This document shows, piece by piece, positions 54,336 through 63,089 of a stretch of 64,000 nucleotides of DNA. The position numbers were made by a program, and so were the translations under genes. The notes under the pieces are model-generated. The model had not been told where the DNA came from and did no database searches. It was given only the letters and a program-made list of their open reading frames with translations. This DNA is from Acinetobacter higginsii. GTDB lineage: Bacteria; Pseudomonadota; Gammaproteobacteria; Pseudomonadales; Moraxellaceae. The first letter of the stretch is position 1. Each line of letters begins with the position of its first letter. The stretch lies in NCBI RefSeq assembly GCF_000369525.1, contig NZ_KB850072.1, positions 1,672,760-1,736,759 on the forward strand. The letters run 5' to 3'.

Positions 54336-55124
54336 CTAACGTCGCCAAACCAAAATACGACGCTCAGCTAAATTGGCTAAGCTATTCCACGCCACACCGA
54401 TAAAACCAATCACAATTAAACCAAATACAATCAGACCAACATCTAAAGCAGCCCGCCCACGAATCACAATATTTCCTAGTCCAACACCATAGTTAGCTAA
54501 CAGAAACTCTGCCCCGATGGTCGCCACCCAAGCGAAAATCAACCCCAGTTGTAATCCTAAAAAGATTTGGCTGGCTGCCGCAGGTAAAATCAATTTGCTC
54601 AAGGTCTGCCAAGCATTGAATTGATAGACTTTGGCAACTTCGTATTGATGCAATGGAATTTGTCTTACCCCATCGATGGTATGTAAGGCCACTGTATAAA
54701 AGACGGAAAGCACAATAAATAAGATTTTTGCGCTATTGCCATAATCTAAAAAGGTGGTGATTAACGGTAACCAAGCAAACAAAGAAACCTGTCGTAATAC
54801 ATTAAAACTAGGTAAAAATAAATAATTGGCCCAGCGTGAGACCCCTACGATAATGCCAAAAGTAATGGCTAGAATACTGCCCAAGACAAAACCCGTCAGA
54901 TCACGTAACAGACTTGCACCTAAACCTGTCCAAAACTCTTGCTGCTGAAATTGATGAATTGCAATCTGCACCACCTCAAATGGTGCTGGAATGAGTTTAG
55001 GATTGACCCAATTCAACTTGGATGCGATCGCCCACAATACAATGAACGCAATCGGGAGCACCAAGCCGTAAACGTTTAAATAATTAAAATTAAATCTTGG
55101 TTTTGATGTAGACCTAGTAGACAT
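54336..55124 (-). CDS. ssuC: Sulfonate-type ABC permease, 262 aa
   Basis: Six TM segments and the coupling loop (VAKVYQFNAWQTLSKLILPAAASQIFLGLQLGL). Start ATG at 55124 is chosen for its AAGGGGG ribosome site just after the upstream permease gene; a longer frame to 55178 would overlap that gene. The adjacent permease at 55138 is a different type, so the two may form a heterodimer. Confidence 0.9.
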   Translation of the reverse strand: MSTRSTSKPRFNFNYLNVYGLVLPIAFIVLWAIASKLNWVNPKLIPAPFEVVQIAIHQFQQQEFWTGLGASLLRDLTGFVLGSILAITFGIIVGVSRWANYLFLPSFNVLRQVSLFAWLPLITTFLDYGNSAKILFIVLSVFYTVALHTIDGVRQIPLHQYEVAKVYQFNAWQTLSKLILPAAASQIFLGLQLGLIFAWVATIGAEFLLANYGVGLGNIVIRGRAALDVGLIVFGLIVIGFIGVAWNSLANLAERRILVWRR

Positions 55125-55137
55125 ATTCAATCCCCCT

Positions 55138-55977
55138 TTAAAATGCACTGCGTTGCCAATGGCTAAACCAGCGTTCAACCCAGCCCAAAATATGATCTAA
55201 AACAAAACCAACAATCCCGATCACAATGACAGCCATGAAAATAATATCGGGTTGGATCAACTGCCGTCCCCACACAATCAAGTAACCAATCCCTTCACTA
55301 CTGGCTAATAGCTCGACAAAAACCAGTGACAGCCATGCCTGCATAATCCCTTGGCGTAAACCACTGACAATATTGGGCAAAGCAGAAGGCAAAATGACAC
55401 GGCGAAATCGCTGCCACGCACTAAAGCGATACACCTGAGAGACTTCTAATAAATGCGGAGGTACATTCAAGACACTGCGATAGGTCGCAACGAGCACAGG
55501 AACAAATACCGCCAGTGAAATCGCTGCAATTTTTAGACTTTCATCAATCCCCAGAAAAATCATCAGTAATGGAATCCAGCCGATCACTGGAAATTGCGCA
55601 ATCAGATTAAAAGTGGGGTAAATAAACTTGTGTGCTATACGTGATAATCCGATCAGGAAACCTAAGAACAAACCGATGCTGCCCCCGACCAAGACACTCC
55701 AAGCAACCCGTTTTAAGCTGATCCATAAATTATCCTGTAACTCATGCGTATCTATGAGCTCCAACGTGGTTTGCCAAACTAAGGCTGGGCTAGGCAAAAT
55801 TTGTTCAGGTAACCATTGCTTCTGAAAGGCATAATGCCAAACCGCCAATGCAATCGCAGGTAAAACCAAAGCCAATACAATACGAACTGCCCATAGGCCA
55901 ATTTGCTTGAAATAAGGGGCTAAATTGATTCGCTGCCAAGTGTGTTCATTTTCTAATTGAGTTTCGATACTACTCAT
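55138..55977 (-). CDS. ssuC: Sulfonate-type ABC permease, 279 aa
   Basis: BPD_transp_1 permease with the EAA-type loop (VSQVYRFSAWQRFRRVILPSALPNIVSGLRQG). Begins 1 bp after the MFS gene stop. Neighbouring permease at 54336 is a paralogue. A two-permease arrangement next to one ATPase suggests a heteromeric channel. Confidence 0.9.
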   Translation of the reverse strand: MSSIETQLENEHTWQRINLAPYFKQIGLWAVRIVLALVLPAIALAVWHYAFQKQWLPEQILPSPALVWQTTLELIDTHELQDNLWISLKRVAWSVLVGGSIGLFLGFLIGLSRIAHKFIYPTFNLIAQFPVIGWIPLLMIFLGIDESLKIAAISLAVFVPVLVATYRSVLNVPPHLLEVSQVYRFSAWQRFRRVILPSALPNIVSGLRQGIMQAWLSLVFVELLASSEGIGYLIVWGRQLIQPDIIFMAVIVIGIVGFVLDHILGWVERWFSHWQRSAF

Positions 55978-55978
55978 T

Positions 55979-57232
55979 TTATTGACCCTCTATTTCCGAA
56001 TACATTTCAATCTCTAGCGGCGGTGCTATAAAAACTTGTGTAAGTTTCTGAGAAAAACCGATCAGCCCGCCAAATAAAACCGCTGAAATAAGAAACATCG
56101 ACTGTAAGCCCCAATAGTGACCAAACCAGCCTCCCACAATACTTCCCAATAACGCACCTGCGGGTCCTGCCATCGCGGTTAATCCTGAAACCTTTGCCAT
56201 TCCCAAGCGTTCACCCACATTGGCAAACATGGTGAAATTGACGATATGCAGCATCGCGAGACCCAAGCCCAGAATCACAGCACCCACCCAAAGCAGCACG
56301 GAAATTTTAGGTATGCCCAGCATCACAGATGCCACCGCAACAAAAGCAAAACCCGTTTGATAAAAGCGTTTTATTCCCCATCGTGTCAGCAAAGCTCCCG
56401 TCGTAAATAAGGCTACGACAAACACAGCTCCTTGTAGCGTTACCAAACTGGCAGCAATCGTTTCACTCAAGCCAAAATCCTTGATTGCAATAACAATAAT
56501 GAAAAAGCCGTAGTACGCCATCACCGCATTGCTCGCCATTTCAATCAAACTGGTGCGGCGTAAAGCCTGATCTTGCTTTAATAAAACCAATTGCTTGGCA
56601 ATAACAGCAAGGCTAAATGCCTCATCTTGCTCTGCCTGACTAATTCCTGTTGGGCTTGCGCCAAAGGCCAAGGGTGCAAACAATATCGGTAAAAGAAAAA
56701 GTCCAGCAATCCACCAAAACGCACCTGAGAATCCCACCGCAGTTACTAAGCTCACTGCCAGTAAAGGGCCAACCAGAAAGAACCCCATCATATGCGTGCC
56801 TCTAAACCATCCCGCCCGAGCAGCCCCTATGCTTTTTAAATGCTGCATATAGACTGTATTGAGTGAAACAAACCGCATCGGCATGCATAACCCAACCAAG
56901 AAAGTAGCTAAAATCAGAGACCAAACCGCTGGATAAAATGGCACCGTGACATACACCAGCGCTGCGAGAAAACTTCCTAATACAAACATTGTCTTAGGTC
57001 CATAGCGTTGTACTAACAGGCCAATTGGCAATCCGATCAGCAAAATACCTAAACTCTGTACTGCGGCAATCAGTCCCATTTCAAACTCATTCGCAGCTAG
57101 CTGCACCGCATATAAAGAAGTGACGATTTTCGCAATTCCAATGCCCAAGCCTGCACACAATGCCAAGCCAATAAAGCCCCATACAAAGTGCCCTTGACCC
57201 AGTTCAACCTGAGCAACCGATTCCTGACGCAT
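55979..57232 (-). CDS. MFS transporter, 417 aa
   Basis: About 12 TM helices with the MFS A-type motif region (GLLVQRYGPKTMFVLGS after TM2). No close named subfamily is recognised. Sits between a substrate-binding protein and a permease of the sulfonate type, with no gap, so it should import or export a sulfur compound or its product. A sulfur-linked role is inferred only from the operon. Confidence 0.85.
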   Translation of the reverse strand: MRQESVAQVELGQGHFVWGFIGLALCAGLGIGIAKIVTSLYAVQLAANEFEMGLIAAVQSLGILLIGLPIGLLVQRYGPKTMFVLGSFLAALVYVTVPFYPAVWSLILATFLVGLCMPMRFVSLNTVYMQHLKSIGAARAGWFRGTHMMGFFLVGPLLAVSLVTAVGFSGAFWWIAGLFLLPILFAPLAFGASPTGISQAEQDEAFSLAVIAKQLVLLKQDQALRRTSLIEMASNAVMAYYGFFIIVIAIKDFGLSETIAASLVTLQGAVFVVALFTTGALLTRWGIKRFYQTGFAFVAVASVMLGIPKISVLLWVGAVILGLGLAMLHIVNFTMFANVGERLGMAKVSGLTAMAGPAGALLGSIVGGWFGHYWGLQSMFLISAVLFGGLIGFSQKLTQVFIAPPLEIEMYSEIEGQ

Positions 57233-57309
57233 AGGTCATTCCTAAAATGGTGGACAAATAAACTGGCTTGCCAAAGGCATACACGCCCTTGGCCTAACCC
57301 AAATCACAA

Positions 57310-58392
57310 TTACTTTTTACGGTTGCCATTTACATCAAATTTTGGCCAGAAGTTTTCTAGTTTGAGTTCTTGAATCGCGGTGTTCAGATACTTCGGTTCA
57401 ATCCAAGAATCCACATCCACTGGACGGCGAATCAGCTTGTAATCAATTGATTGCTGAACCGATTTCTTTAAAGAATTCACTGCATAATCATCAAAATATG
57501 GTGAGTTACGGTCTTTCAGCGAGTAATCATCCCAGTCTTTTTTATAGTCTAGATAAGGCACGCCACTTTGAGCCCATAACTTGTACTGGGTATCACGATT
57601 CTTTTCATCGGAACTCCACACGTTATCTTTAATAAATGTGGTCACAACGCGTTGCACAATTTGTGGGTATTTCTTCTCAAAATCCTCGCTCACCCATGCC
57701 ACCAATGGGCCATTCAGATTTGGATCTTTACGTACTTCTAAAATACGCTTTGCCACACCACGTGCTTCTAATGTCCAAGGACTGGTAATCAAACCATCAA
57801 TATCACCTGTAGACAGTGAGGTTTGAGCTGAATAAAAGTCCTGACTAATCACACGGAAATCTTTTTCAGTGAAACCATATTTCCGTAATAAACGGCCGAG
57901 GATTAGCTGTTGGTTAGTGCCCTTAAAGACAGAAATGGTTTTGCCTTTTAAATCCGCCAGACTTTTCGCACCTGAATCAGATGGAACTGCAAAATACACA
58001 GGTCCAAAACGCCCAGTCACAAATAAAAGTTTGGATTTCAAACCCGTTGAACGTCCGACAATCGAAGGTAGATCACCATGTCCAATCCCAAAATCGACCT
58101 TTTTATTGGCTAAAGCTTCATTTAGCGCGGGTCCTGCACCCGGAAAAAATGACCATTTCACCTTGATGCCATCTTTGGCAAATTCTTTTTCCAAAATGCC
58201 GCGTAGATTGGCACTTGCATAAGCACTTCCTCCGACTTTAGGTTTTCCGCCTACGCCTGCACCGGGAACTCCCAGTCGGATTTCTGTGGGATTGGTTTCA
58301 GCAAAAGCTGAGAAACTGGTGGCAACCAGCAAACCTGCCGCTGCACCAATAAATAAATGTTTCGTCAAAAATTTCATTGTGTCATTACTCAT
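57310..58392 (-). CDS. ssuA: SsuA/NMT1-like periplasmic substrate-binding protein, 360 aa
   Basis: Sec signal (LFIGAAAGLLVATSFSAFA) rather than a lipobox. EIRLGVPGAG, KVDFGIGHGDLPS, SLADLKGKTISVFKGTNQQL and TSLSTGDIDGLITSPW mark an aliphatic-sulfonate/nitrate-type binding protein. It is the first ABC component after the porin (9-bp gap), and the most divergent of the three binding proteins here. ATG at 58392 or 58377 are both possible starts. Confidence 0.9.
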   Translation of the reverse strand: MSNDTMKFLTKHLFIGAAAGLLVATSFSAFAETNPTEIRLGVPGAGVGGKPKVGGSAYASANLRGILEKEFAKDGIKVKWSFFPGAGPALNEALANKKVDFGIGHGDLPSIVGRSTGLKSKLLFVTGRFGPVYFAVPSDSGAKSLADLKGKTISVFKGTNQQLILGRLLRKYGFTEKDFRVISQDFYSAQTSLSTGDIDGLITSPWTLEARGVAKRILEVRKDPNLNGPLVAWVSEDFEKKYPQIVQRVVTTFIKDNVWSSDEKNRDTQYKLWAQSGVPYLDYKKDWDDYSLKDRNSPYFDDYAVNSLKKSVQQSIDYKLIRRPVDVDSWIEPKYLNTAIQELKLENFWPKFDVNGNRKK

Positions 58393-58401
58393 ATTGGAAA
58401 A

Positions 58402-59898
58402 TTAAAAGGTGTATTGGAATTGCGCTTGTACTTCCGAGAAGTCTTTCTGCGCAGTTGTCTCGTGGTCATAGCTCCAGCGATTCAGCCCTAATTGGAATTT
58501 GGTGGTTTGTGCGAAGAAGAAATTTAGCCCCAAGGTATGAATATCGACTTTGCCTAAGCCATGACCTGAAATCCAAACGACATCTGCGCCTTTATTTGGG
58601 TTGTAGCTGTCATAGCGATAGAAGCTCTGAATTGATTTCGGCCAGAAATCATCAAACTTGGCGACGGATTTCACGCTGTTATAAAATTGATCACCAAAGG
58701 TATAAAACAAGGTTGCGGTATGCCCTTCAGACTTTACTTCTGAGGTTGAACCTGTTGCAGTTGCATAATCACTGAGTCCTTTGACATATTCATAAGTCAC
58801 GCCAAACGGTGCGTGGTTATAGTAGATATCGAAGCCCAGACGATCATTGCGACCGTTACCATCGAGAACATTACTGCCTGCGATAACGTTTTTACTGCCT
58901 TTGAGATAGGAAGCACCAAATTTCAACTCACGGAACCAACTGGCATAATCAACAGGTAAGGTAAATGCGACCCGTCCGATATAATCTTTCTTGTCATTGT
59001 CATCGACTTTATTGGTGCCATTGCCATTGACCACACCCAAAGCATACTCAAATAACGGTGCACGATAGTTTGATGAATAATCAACAAATGGTTTGACATC
59101 ACCACGCACAATCAGACCAGTCTGGCGATTGAATAGACCCAATTGCGCCAATCCTGTTGCAACATTAATGGTCGGTCGTAAATCCTCAGGTGATTGCGGA
59201 TCTAGACCAAATGGAATCAATTGCTGACCAAAAGTCACATTCAAACGCGGAACTTCTGGTCCCCCATTGGTCGAGGTGAAGTTATAGCGCAAGAATGCAT
59301 CTGCCAGATTCAGATCACTGGCACTGCCTGCTGTCCCGACACGTTTGCCATAACTAAAAGAAAGTTGGTAATCGAGATTTTTCCCCTCCTTATAGTCTTT
59401 ATATAAATTTCCTCTGACCCCGAATAAAGCGGTTGGTACATCAAAAGTATTGCGACGTGGGGTAACGGGCGCTGGATTTCCAGAAGCCGTGTCTTGACTC
59501 TGAGCCTGTGCCCGAACTTGCACAGTTCCATATAAAGTTGCATCTCGTGTCGACTTCACCGAAGTCCGCTCATATTGGCGTGATTGATCATATTTATAGT
59601 TTTCTAAATCACTTCGGAAACCTGCCAGCTCACTTTGAGTCGCAAAACTATGCTCCGTATTTTCTTCCTGAGCCTCTGCCGATGCATCATCTTGGGCTGT
59701 AAGTTGCGCTGTCTCACTCAGCTCCGTTGAAGCTTGCTTCTTTTGCTTTAATGCATTGAGCTGCTGCTGTAGAGCAGTCAATTGCGCCTGTAATTGCGCT
59801 AATGTTGTATCAATATCTTCTGCTGCTTGAGCTGTGCCGCTTCCCAACAGTGTTGCAATGCTCAAAGCAATCGATAAAGAGAGATAATGTTTTTTCAC
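58402..59898 (-). CDS. DcaP-like outer-membrane porin, about 498 aa
   Basis: The signal peptide (LSIALSIATLLGSGTAQA) is followed by a coiled-coil segment (LAQLQAQLTALQQQLNALKQ) and a beta-barrel of the DcaP/OprB-like type that ends in Phe (QAQFQYTF), as outer-membrane proteins do. Start is GTG at 59898 with AGGGG upstream; longer readings to 59967 put extra hydrophobics in front of the signal. DcaP trimers take up dicarboxylates and other anions, so sulfonates are plausible. First gene of the sigma-54 unit. Confidence 0.88.
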   Translation of the reverse strand: MKKHYLSLSIALSIATLLGSGTAQAAEDIDTTLAQLQAQLTALQQQLNALKQKKQASTELSETAQLTAQDDASAEAQEENTEHSFATQSELAGFRSDLENYKYDQSRQYERTSVKSTRDATLYGTVQVRAQAQSQDTASGNPAPVTPRRNTFDVPTALFGVRGNLYKDYKEGKNLDYQLSFSYGKRVGTAGSASDLNLADAFLRYNFTSTNGGPEVPRLNVTFGQQLIPFGLDPQSPEDLRPTINVATGLAQLGLFNRQTGLIVRGDVKPFVDYSSNYRAPLFEYALGVVNGNGTNKVDDNDKKDYIGRVAFTLPVDYASWFRELKFGASYLKGSKNVIAGSNVLDGNGRNDRLGFDIYYNHAPFGVTYEYVKGLSDYATATGSTSEVKSEGHTATLFYTFGDQFYNSVKSVAKFDDFWPKSIQSFYRYDSYNPNKGADVVWISGHGLGKVDIHTLGLNFFFAQTTKFQLGLNRWSYDHETTAQKDFSEVQAQFQYTF

Positions 59899-60103
59899 CA
59901 ATAAAACCCCTAAAACTAAAACCATAAAATTTGAGTAAAAAAATCCTATGTGTGACTGAATAAGCAATCACACCGAAAAAGATTCGAACTAAATGAATTA
60001 AAAAATGAGAGAGAAATTAACTTTCCATACAACAACGCAACATCTTCATCCTGTGCTCCTCAGCCTGCATAAAATCAATCTTTGATTTATATACTTTGAT
60101 CTT

Positions 60104-60119
60104 TGCAAGCAGCATGCCA
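60104..60119 (-). promoter_or_regulatory. Sigma-54 (-24/-12) promoter of the porin operon
   Basis: Minus strand TGGCAT-GCTGC-TTGCA against the consensus TGGCAC-N5-TTGCA: 10 of 11 consensus positions match, with the invariant GG and GC correctly spaced. The predicted start is near 60093, with the GTG about 195 nt downstream. A sigma-54 activator is encoded at 49208-50335. Confidence 0.85.
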
Positions 60120-60173
60120 ATTATTAAGCAATTGTTTTATATTGATATTTATAAAAACACATCCACTTCTCTC

Positions 60174-60200
60174 TGTTGAAGCACTGTTGATTTTCCAACA
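60174..60200. promoter_or_regulatory. Candidate enhancer site for the sigma-54 activator
   Basis: TGTTGATTTTCCAACA (60185-60200) is a TGTTG-N6-CAACA inverted repeat, and another TGTTG half-site lies 10 bp to its left (60175-60179). It is 66-96 bp upstream of the -24 element, the usual place for a bacterial enhancer-binding protein. Confidence 0.6.
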
Positions 60201-60291
60201 CCCTGCTTATACCAAAACAGCACATTTCAAGGTTTCTATTTCTTATTTTTTGATATAGAGACTCAGTCGCTTTGTTCTAAAAATAAAAAAA

Positions 60292-60315
60292 GACAGTTGG
60301 ATTGACTCAACTGTC
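60292..60315 (-). terminator. Terminator of the aldo/keto reductase gene
   Basis: GACAGTTG / CAACTGTC stem with an 8-nt loop, followed on the minus strand by T7; the gene's stop is at 60358. Confidence 0.85.
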
Positions 60316-60357
60316 CTGAACAAAACCAAAGTTAAATTATAGGAGATTATCTATGCC

Positions 60358-61407
60358 TTAAGGTGCGGGATTAGGATGGGCTTGATGGATTTGCTCAATT
60401 CCCTGAATGACCTCATCAGTTAACTGTAGGTCAATACTTTCAATATTGGTTTTAAGCTGAGTTAAATTGGTCGCCCCAATAATATTACTGGTGACAAAAC
60501 GGCGACTATTTACATAGGCTAAAGCCAATTGGGCAGGATCTAAATCATATTGTTTGGCCAATGCTACATAACGACGAATTGCATCTTCAGAGGCTTGCCC
60601 TTTATAACGGGCAAAGCGTTCCCATAAGCTTAAACGTGCGCCTGCTGGTTGTGCACCATCTAAGTATTTACCGGTCAAAGCACCAAAAGCCAAAGGTGAG
60701 TAAGCCAGTAATCCGACCTGTTCTCGTATGGCGATTTCGGCATTGCCAATTTCAAAACTACGGTTCAATAAGTTATATGGATTTTGGATGGAAACAACCC
60801 GCGCTAAGTCCAATGTTTCGGAATACTTTAAAAACTGACTCACGCCCCAGGGTGTTTCATTGGATAAGCCAATATGTCGGATCTTGCCTGCTCGAATCAA
60901 ATCGGACAAAACTGTCAAGGTTTCTACAATTGGAACCGTTTCTTCATTTTCAACATGCGTATAGCCCAATTCACCAAAATGATTGGTACTGCGATCAGGC
61001 CAATGAAGCTGATATAGATCAACATAATCCGTCTGTAAACGTTTCAGACTATCATGTAGTGCAGTTTCAATATTGGCTCGATCTAACTTAGTTTGACCTG
61101 AACGAAAATGCGAGGCTTGGGTTAATTTCCCTGAACGGCCTACCACTTTGGTTGCGATCAGCACTTGGTCTCGTTTCTGTGACTGCTTTAACCATGTCCC
61201 AATATATTGTTCAGTTAAGCCTTGGGTTTCTGGTTTCGGTGGTACAGGATACATTTCAGCCGTATCAATCAGATTTACGCCACACTCCACTGCATAATCC
61301 AACTGCTCATGCGCTTCGGATTCAGAATTCTGCTCGCCCCAAGTCATGGTGCCGAGGGCGATGACACTAACATCAATATCAGTTTGACCTAATTTTCTAT
61401 ATTGCAT
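60358..61407 (-). CDS. Aldo/keto reductase (Tas-like), 349 aa
   Basis: NADPH-dependent AKR of the Tas/YajO-like group: GTMTWGEQNSE, the catalytic Asp-Tyr (LIDTAEMYPVPP), Lys in IATKVVG, His in YQLHWPDRS, and SNETPWGV. The 2-insertion containing SHFRSGQTK is typical of Tas. It may reduce an aldehyde released by desulfonation. It has its own terminator and is 90 bp from the monooxygenase gene upstream. Confidence 0.9.
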   Translation of the reverse strand: MQYRKLGQTDIDVSVIALGTMTWGEQNSESEAHEQLDYAVECGVNLIDTAEMYPVPPKPETQGLTEQYIGTWLKQSQKRDQVLIATKVVGRSGKLTQASHFRSGQTKLDRANIETALHDSLKRLQTDYVDLYQLHWPDRSTNHFGELGYTHVENEETVPIVETLTVLSDLIRAGKIRHIGLSNETPWGVSQFLKYSETLDLARVVSIQNPYNLLNRSFEIGNAEIAIREQVGLLAYSPLAFGALTGKYLDGAQPAGARLSLWERFARYKGQASEDAIRRYVALAKQYDLDPAQLALAYVNSRRFVTSNIIGATNLTQLKTNIESIDLQLTDEVIQGIEQIHQAHPNPAP

Positions 61408-61433
61408 TTTTCACTCAATTCAATTTTGATGAC

Positions 61434-61464
61434 ACAAGAGTGACCGCTTAAAAGTCACTCTTGT
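61434..61464. terminator. Hairpin between the monooxygenase and aldo/keto reductase genes
   Basis: Perfect 11-bp stem ACAAGAGTGAC / GTCACTCTTGT with a 9-nt loop but no following T run; an mRNA-stabilising or weak terminator hairpin. Confidence 0.5.
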
Positions 61465-61497
61465 TACTTTGATTCATGATTTAGTTTTAACATGATT

Positions 61498-62853
61498 TTA
61501 ACTGGCTTTGTTTTTTTCAGCCTGTCGAGCAATGACATATTGATTTTCTGGACGTGCCAAACCTAGGTTTTCACGTAAGGTCGTGCCTTCATATTCAGTA
61601 CGGAACAGGCCACGGCGTTGTAGCTCTGGCACAATCAATTCAACAAAATCGTTTAACCCAGCAGGTGTACTTGGTGGCAAAATATTAAAACCATCCGCGG
61701 CTTCATTTTCAAACCATTGTTGTAATTGATCTACAATCTGTTCAGGTGTGCCAATCAGTTGCCAATGGCCACGTGCACCCGCCACCCATTCATACAGTTG
61801 ACGGATACTGAAATTGTTTTTCTTGGCAATATCTGCAATTAGAGCAGGACGACTCACCATGCCTTGGCCTTCACCCAATTCAGGAAATGGACCATCCAAA
61901 TCATAGCCTGAAAAATCAAAGCCGCCACTTAAGCCACTCAACAAGGCAAGCCCTGCTTCTGGATGAATCAAATCCGTAAGCTGTTGGTATTTGGCACGCG
62001 CTTCTTCTTCAGTACGACCTACAAACGCAGAAACGCCTGGTAAAATTAAAAGTTCATCGGCTGAACGTCCATATTTGGCCAAACGACTTTTTACATCACG
62101 ATAAAACTCTTGCGCATCTTCCAGCTTTTGATTGGCGGTAAAAATGACTTCGGCATAACGCGCTGCAAGATCACGTCCTGGCCCTGACTGTCCCGCTTGT
62201 ACAATCACTGGATAACCTTGTGGTGTACGAGGTACATTCAAGGCACCTTTCACCGCATAGTATTTACCTTTGTGATTCGGATTATGAACTTTCTCAGGAT
62301 CATAAAATACACCTGATGCCTTATCATGAATAAAAGCATCATCTTCCCAGCTGTCCCACAGTTTTTTAATCAGATCAACATATTCCTGTGCGCGCTCATA
62401 ACGCTCTGCATGTGGAATTTGTTGTTCATAACCGAAGTTAGCCGCGGCAGCTTCCGAAGCAGAGGTCACCACATTCCATCCTGCTCGACCATGGCTGAGA
62501 TGGTCCAAAGAAGCAAATTTACGCGCCAATAAATACGGTTCTTCATAGGTGGTTGATGCAGTTGCAATAAAACCAATATGTTTGGTCACCGTTGATAAAG
62601 CTGCGAACAAGGTGACAGGTTCAAAGCCCGCTACTTTATCGCTATAGCCTGTTTTCTCAGCTTGTCCGAAATTAACGGCGAGACCATCTGCCAAGAAATA
62701 GGCATCAAATAAGCCTTTTTCAGCAAGTTGTACCTGCTCTTTAATAAAATCAAAATCCACTGCTTTGGTCGGTTGCGATTCAGGATGTCGCCATGCAGCG
62801 ACATGTTGTCCAGTAGCGGGAATAAATGCACCTAATCGAATTTTTCTACTCAT
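61498..62853 (-). CDS. FMN-dependent monooxygenase, NtaA/SnaA/DszA family
   Basis: 451-aa bacterial luciferase-like enzyme using FMNH2: RLGAFIPATGQHVAAWRHP, DAYFLADG, WNVVTSASEAAAANFG, PVIVQAGQSGPGRD and PSTPAGLNDFVELIVPELQRRGLFR are hallmarks. Start ATG at 62853 is chosen for its TTTGGAG site; the longer frame lacks one. Relatives oxidise nitrilotriacetate, dibenzothiophene sulfone or dimethylsulfide. In this setting an organosulfur substrate is likely. No flavin reductase partner is encoded in the window. Confidence 0.9.
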   Translation of the reverse strand: MSRKIRLGAFIPATGQHVAAWRHPESQPTKAVDFDFIKEQVQLAEKGLFDAYFLADGLAVNFGQAEKTGYSDKVAGFEPVTLFAALSTVTKHIGFIATASTTYEEPYLLARKFASLDHLSHGRAGWNVVTSASEAAAANFGYEQQIPHAERYERAQEYVDLIKKLWDSWEDDAFIHDKASGVFYDPEKVHNPNHKGKYYAVKGALNVPRTPQGYPVIVQAGQSGPGRDLAARYAEVIFTANQKLEDAQEFYRDVKSRLAKYGRSADELLILPGVSAFVGRTEEEARAKYQQLTDLIHPEAGLALLSGLSGGFDFSGYDLDGPFPELGEGQGMVSRPALIADIAKKNNFSIRQLYEWVAGARGHWQLIGTPEQIVDQLQQWFENEAADGFNILPPSTPAGLNDFVELIVPELQRRGLFRTEYEGTTLRENLGLARPENQYVIARQAEKNKAS

Positions 62854-63089
62854 GTTTTGCTCCAAATTTGTTGTTAAACACAATTTATCTTTCACTGTGG
62901 TTAATACAAATTGAATGCCATGTTTTTTATTTATAAATATCAATCAATTAAAAATTATTAATTTTATCAATGTTTCAGCAACAGCACGATTCTGTTGAGC
63001 AGGTGGTGCTAAATCAACACCTCTTCTTTTATTCATAGCAGATATTTATGAGCATAGTCGAACACTAACAATCGCCTAAATCACTTAGA
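62854..63089. other. Intergenic region before the monooxygenase gene
   Basis: No ORF. Contains several CAACA/TGTTG-type half-sites (for example TTCTGTTGAGC near 62990) resembling the candidate enhancer at 60174-60200, but no -24/-12 match was found. Confidence 0.35.

Larger units (their letters stand above)
59899..60357. other. 459-bp intergenic region, porin leader and regulatory sites
   Basis: No ORF. From left to right: porin leader of about 190 nt, sigma-54 promoter (60104-60119), inverted repeats (60174-60200), and the terminator of the aldo/keto reductase gene (60292-60315). Confidence 0.7.

Noticed and set aside
58377..58775. 132-codon ORF opposite the porin gene
   Set aside because: Shadow of the porin's codon pattern, lacking a start signal.
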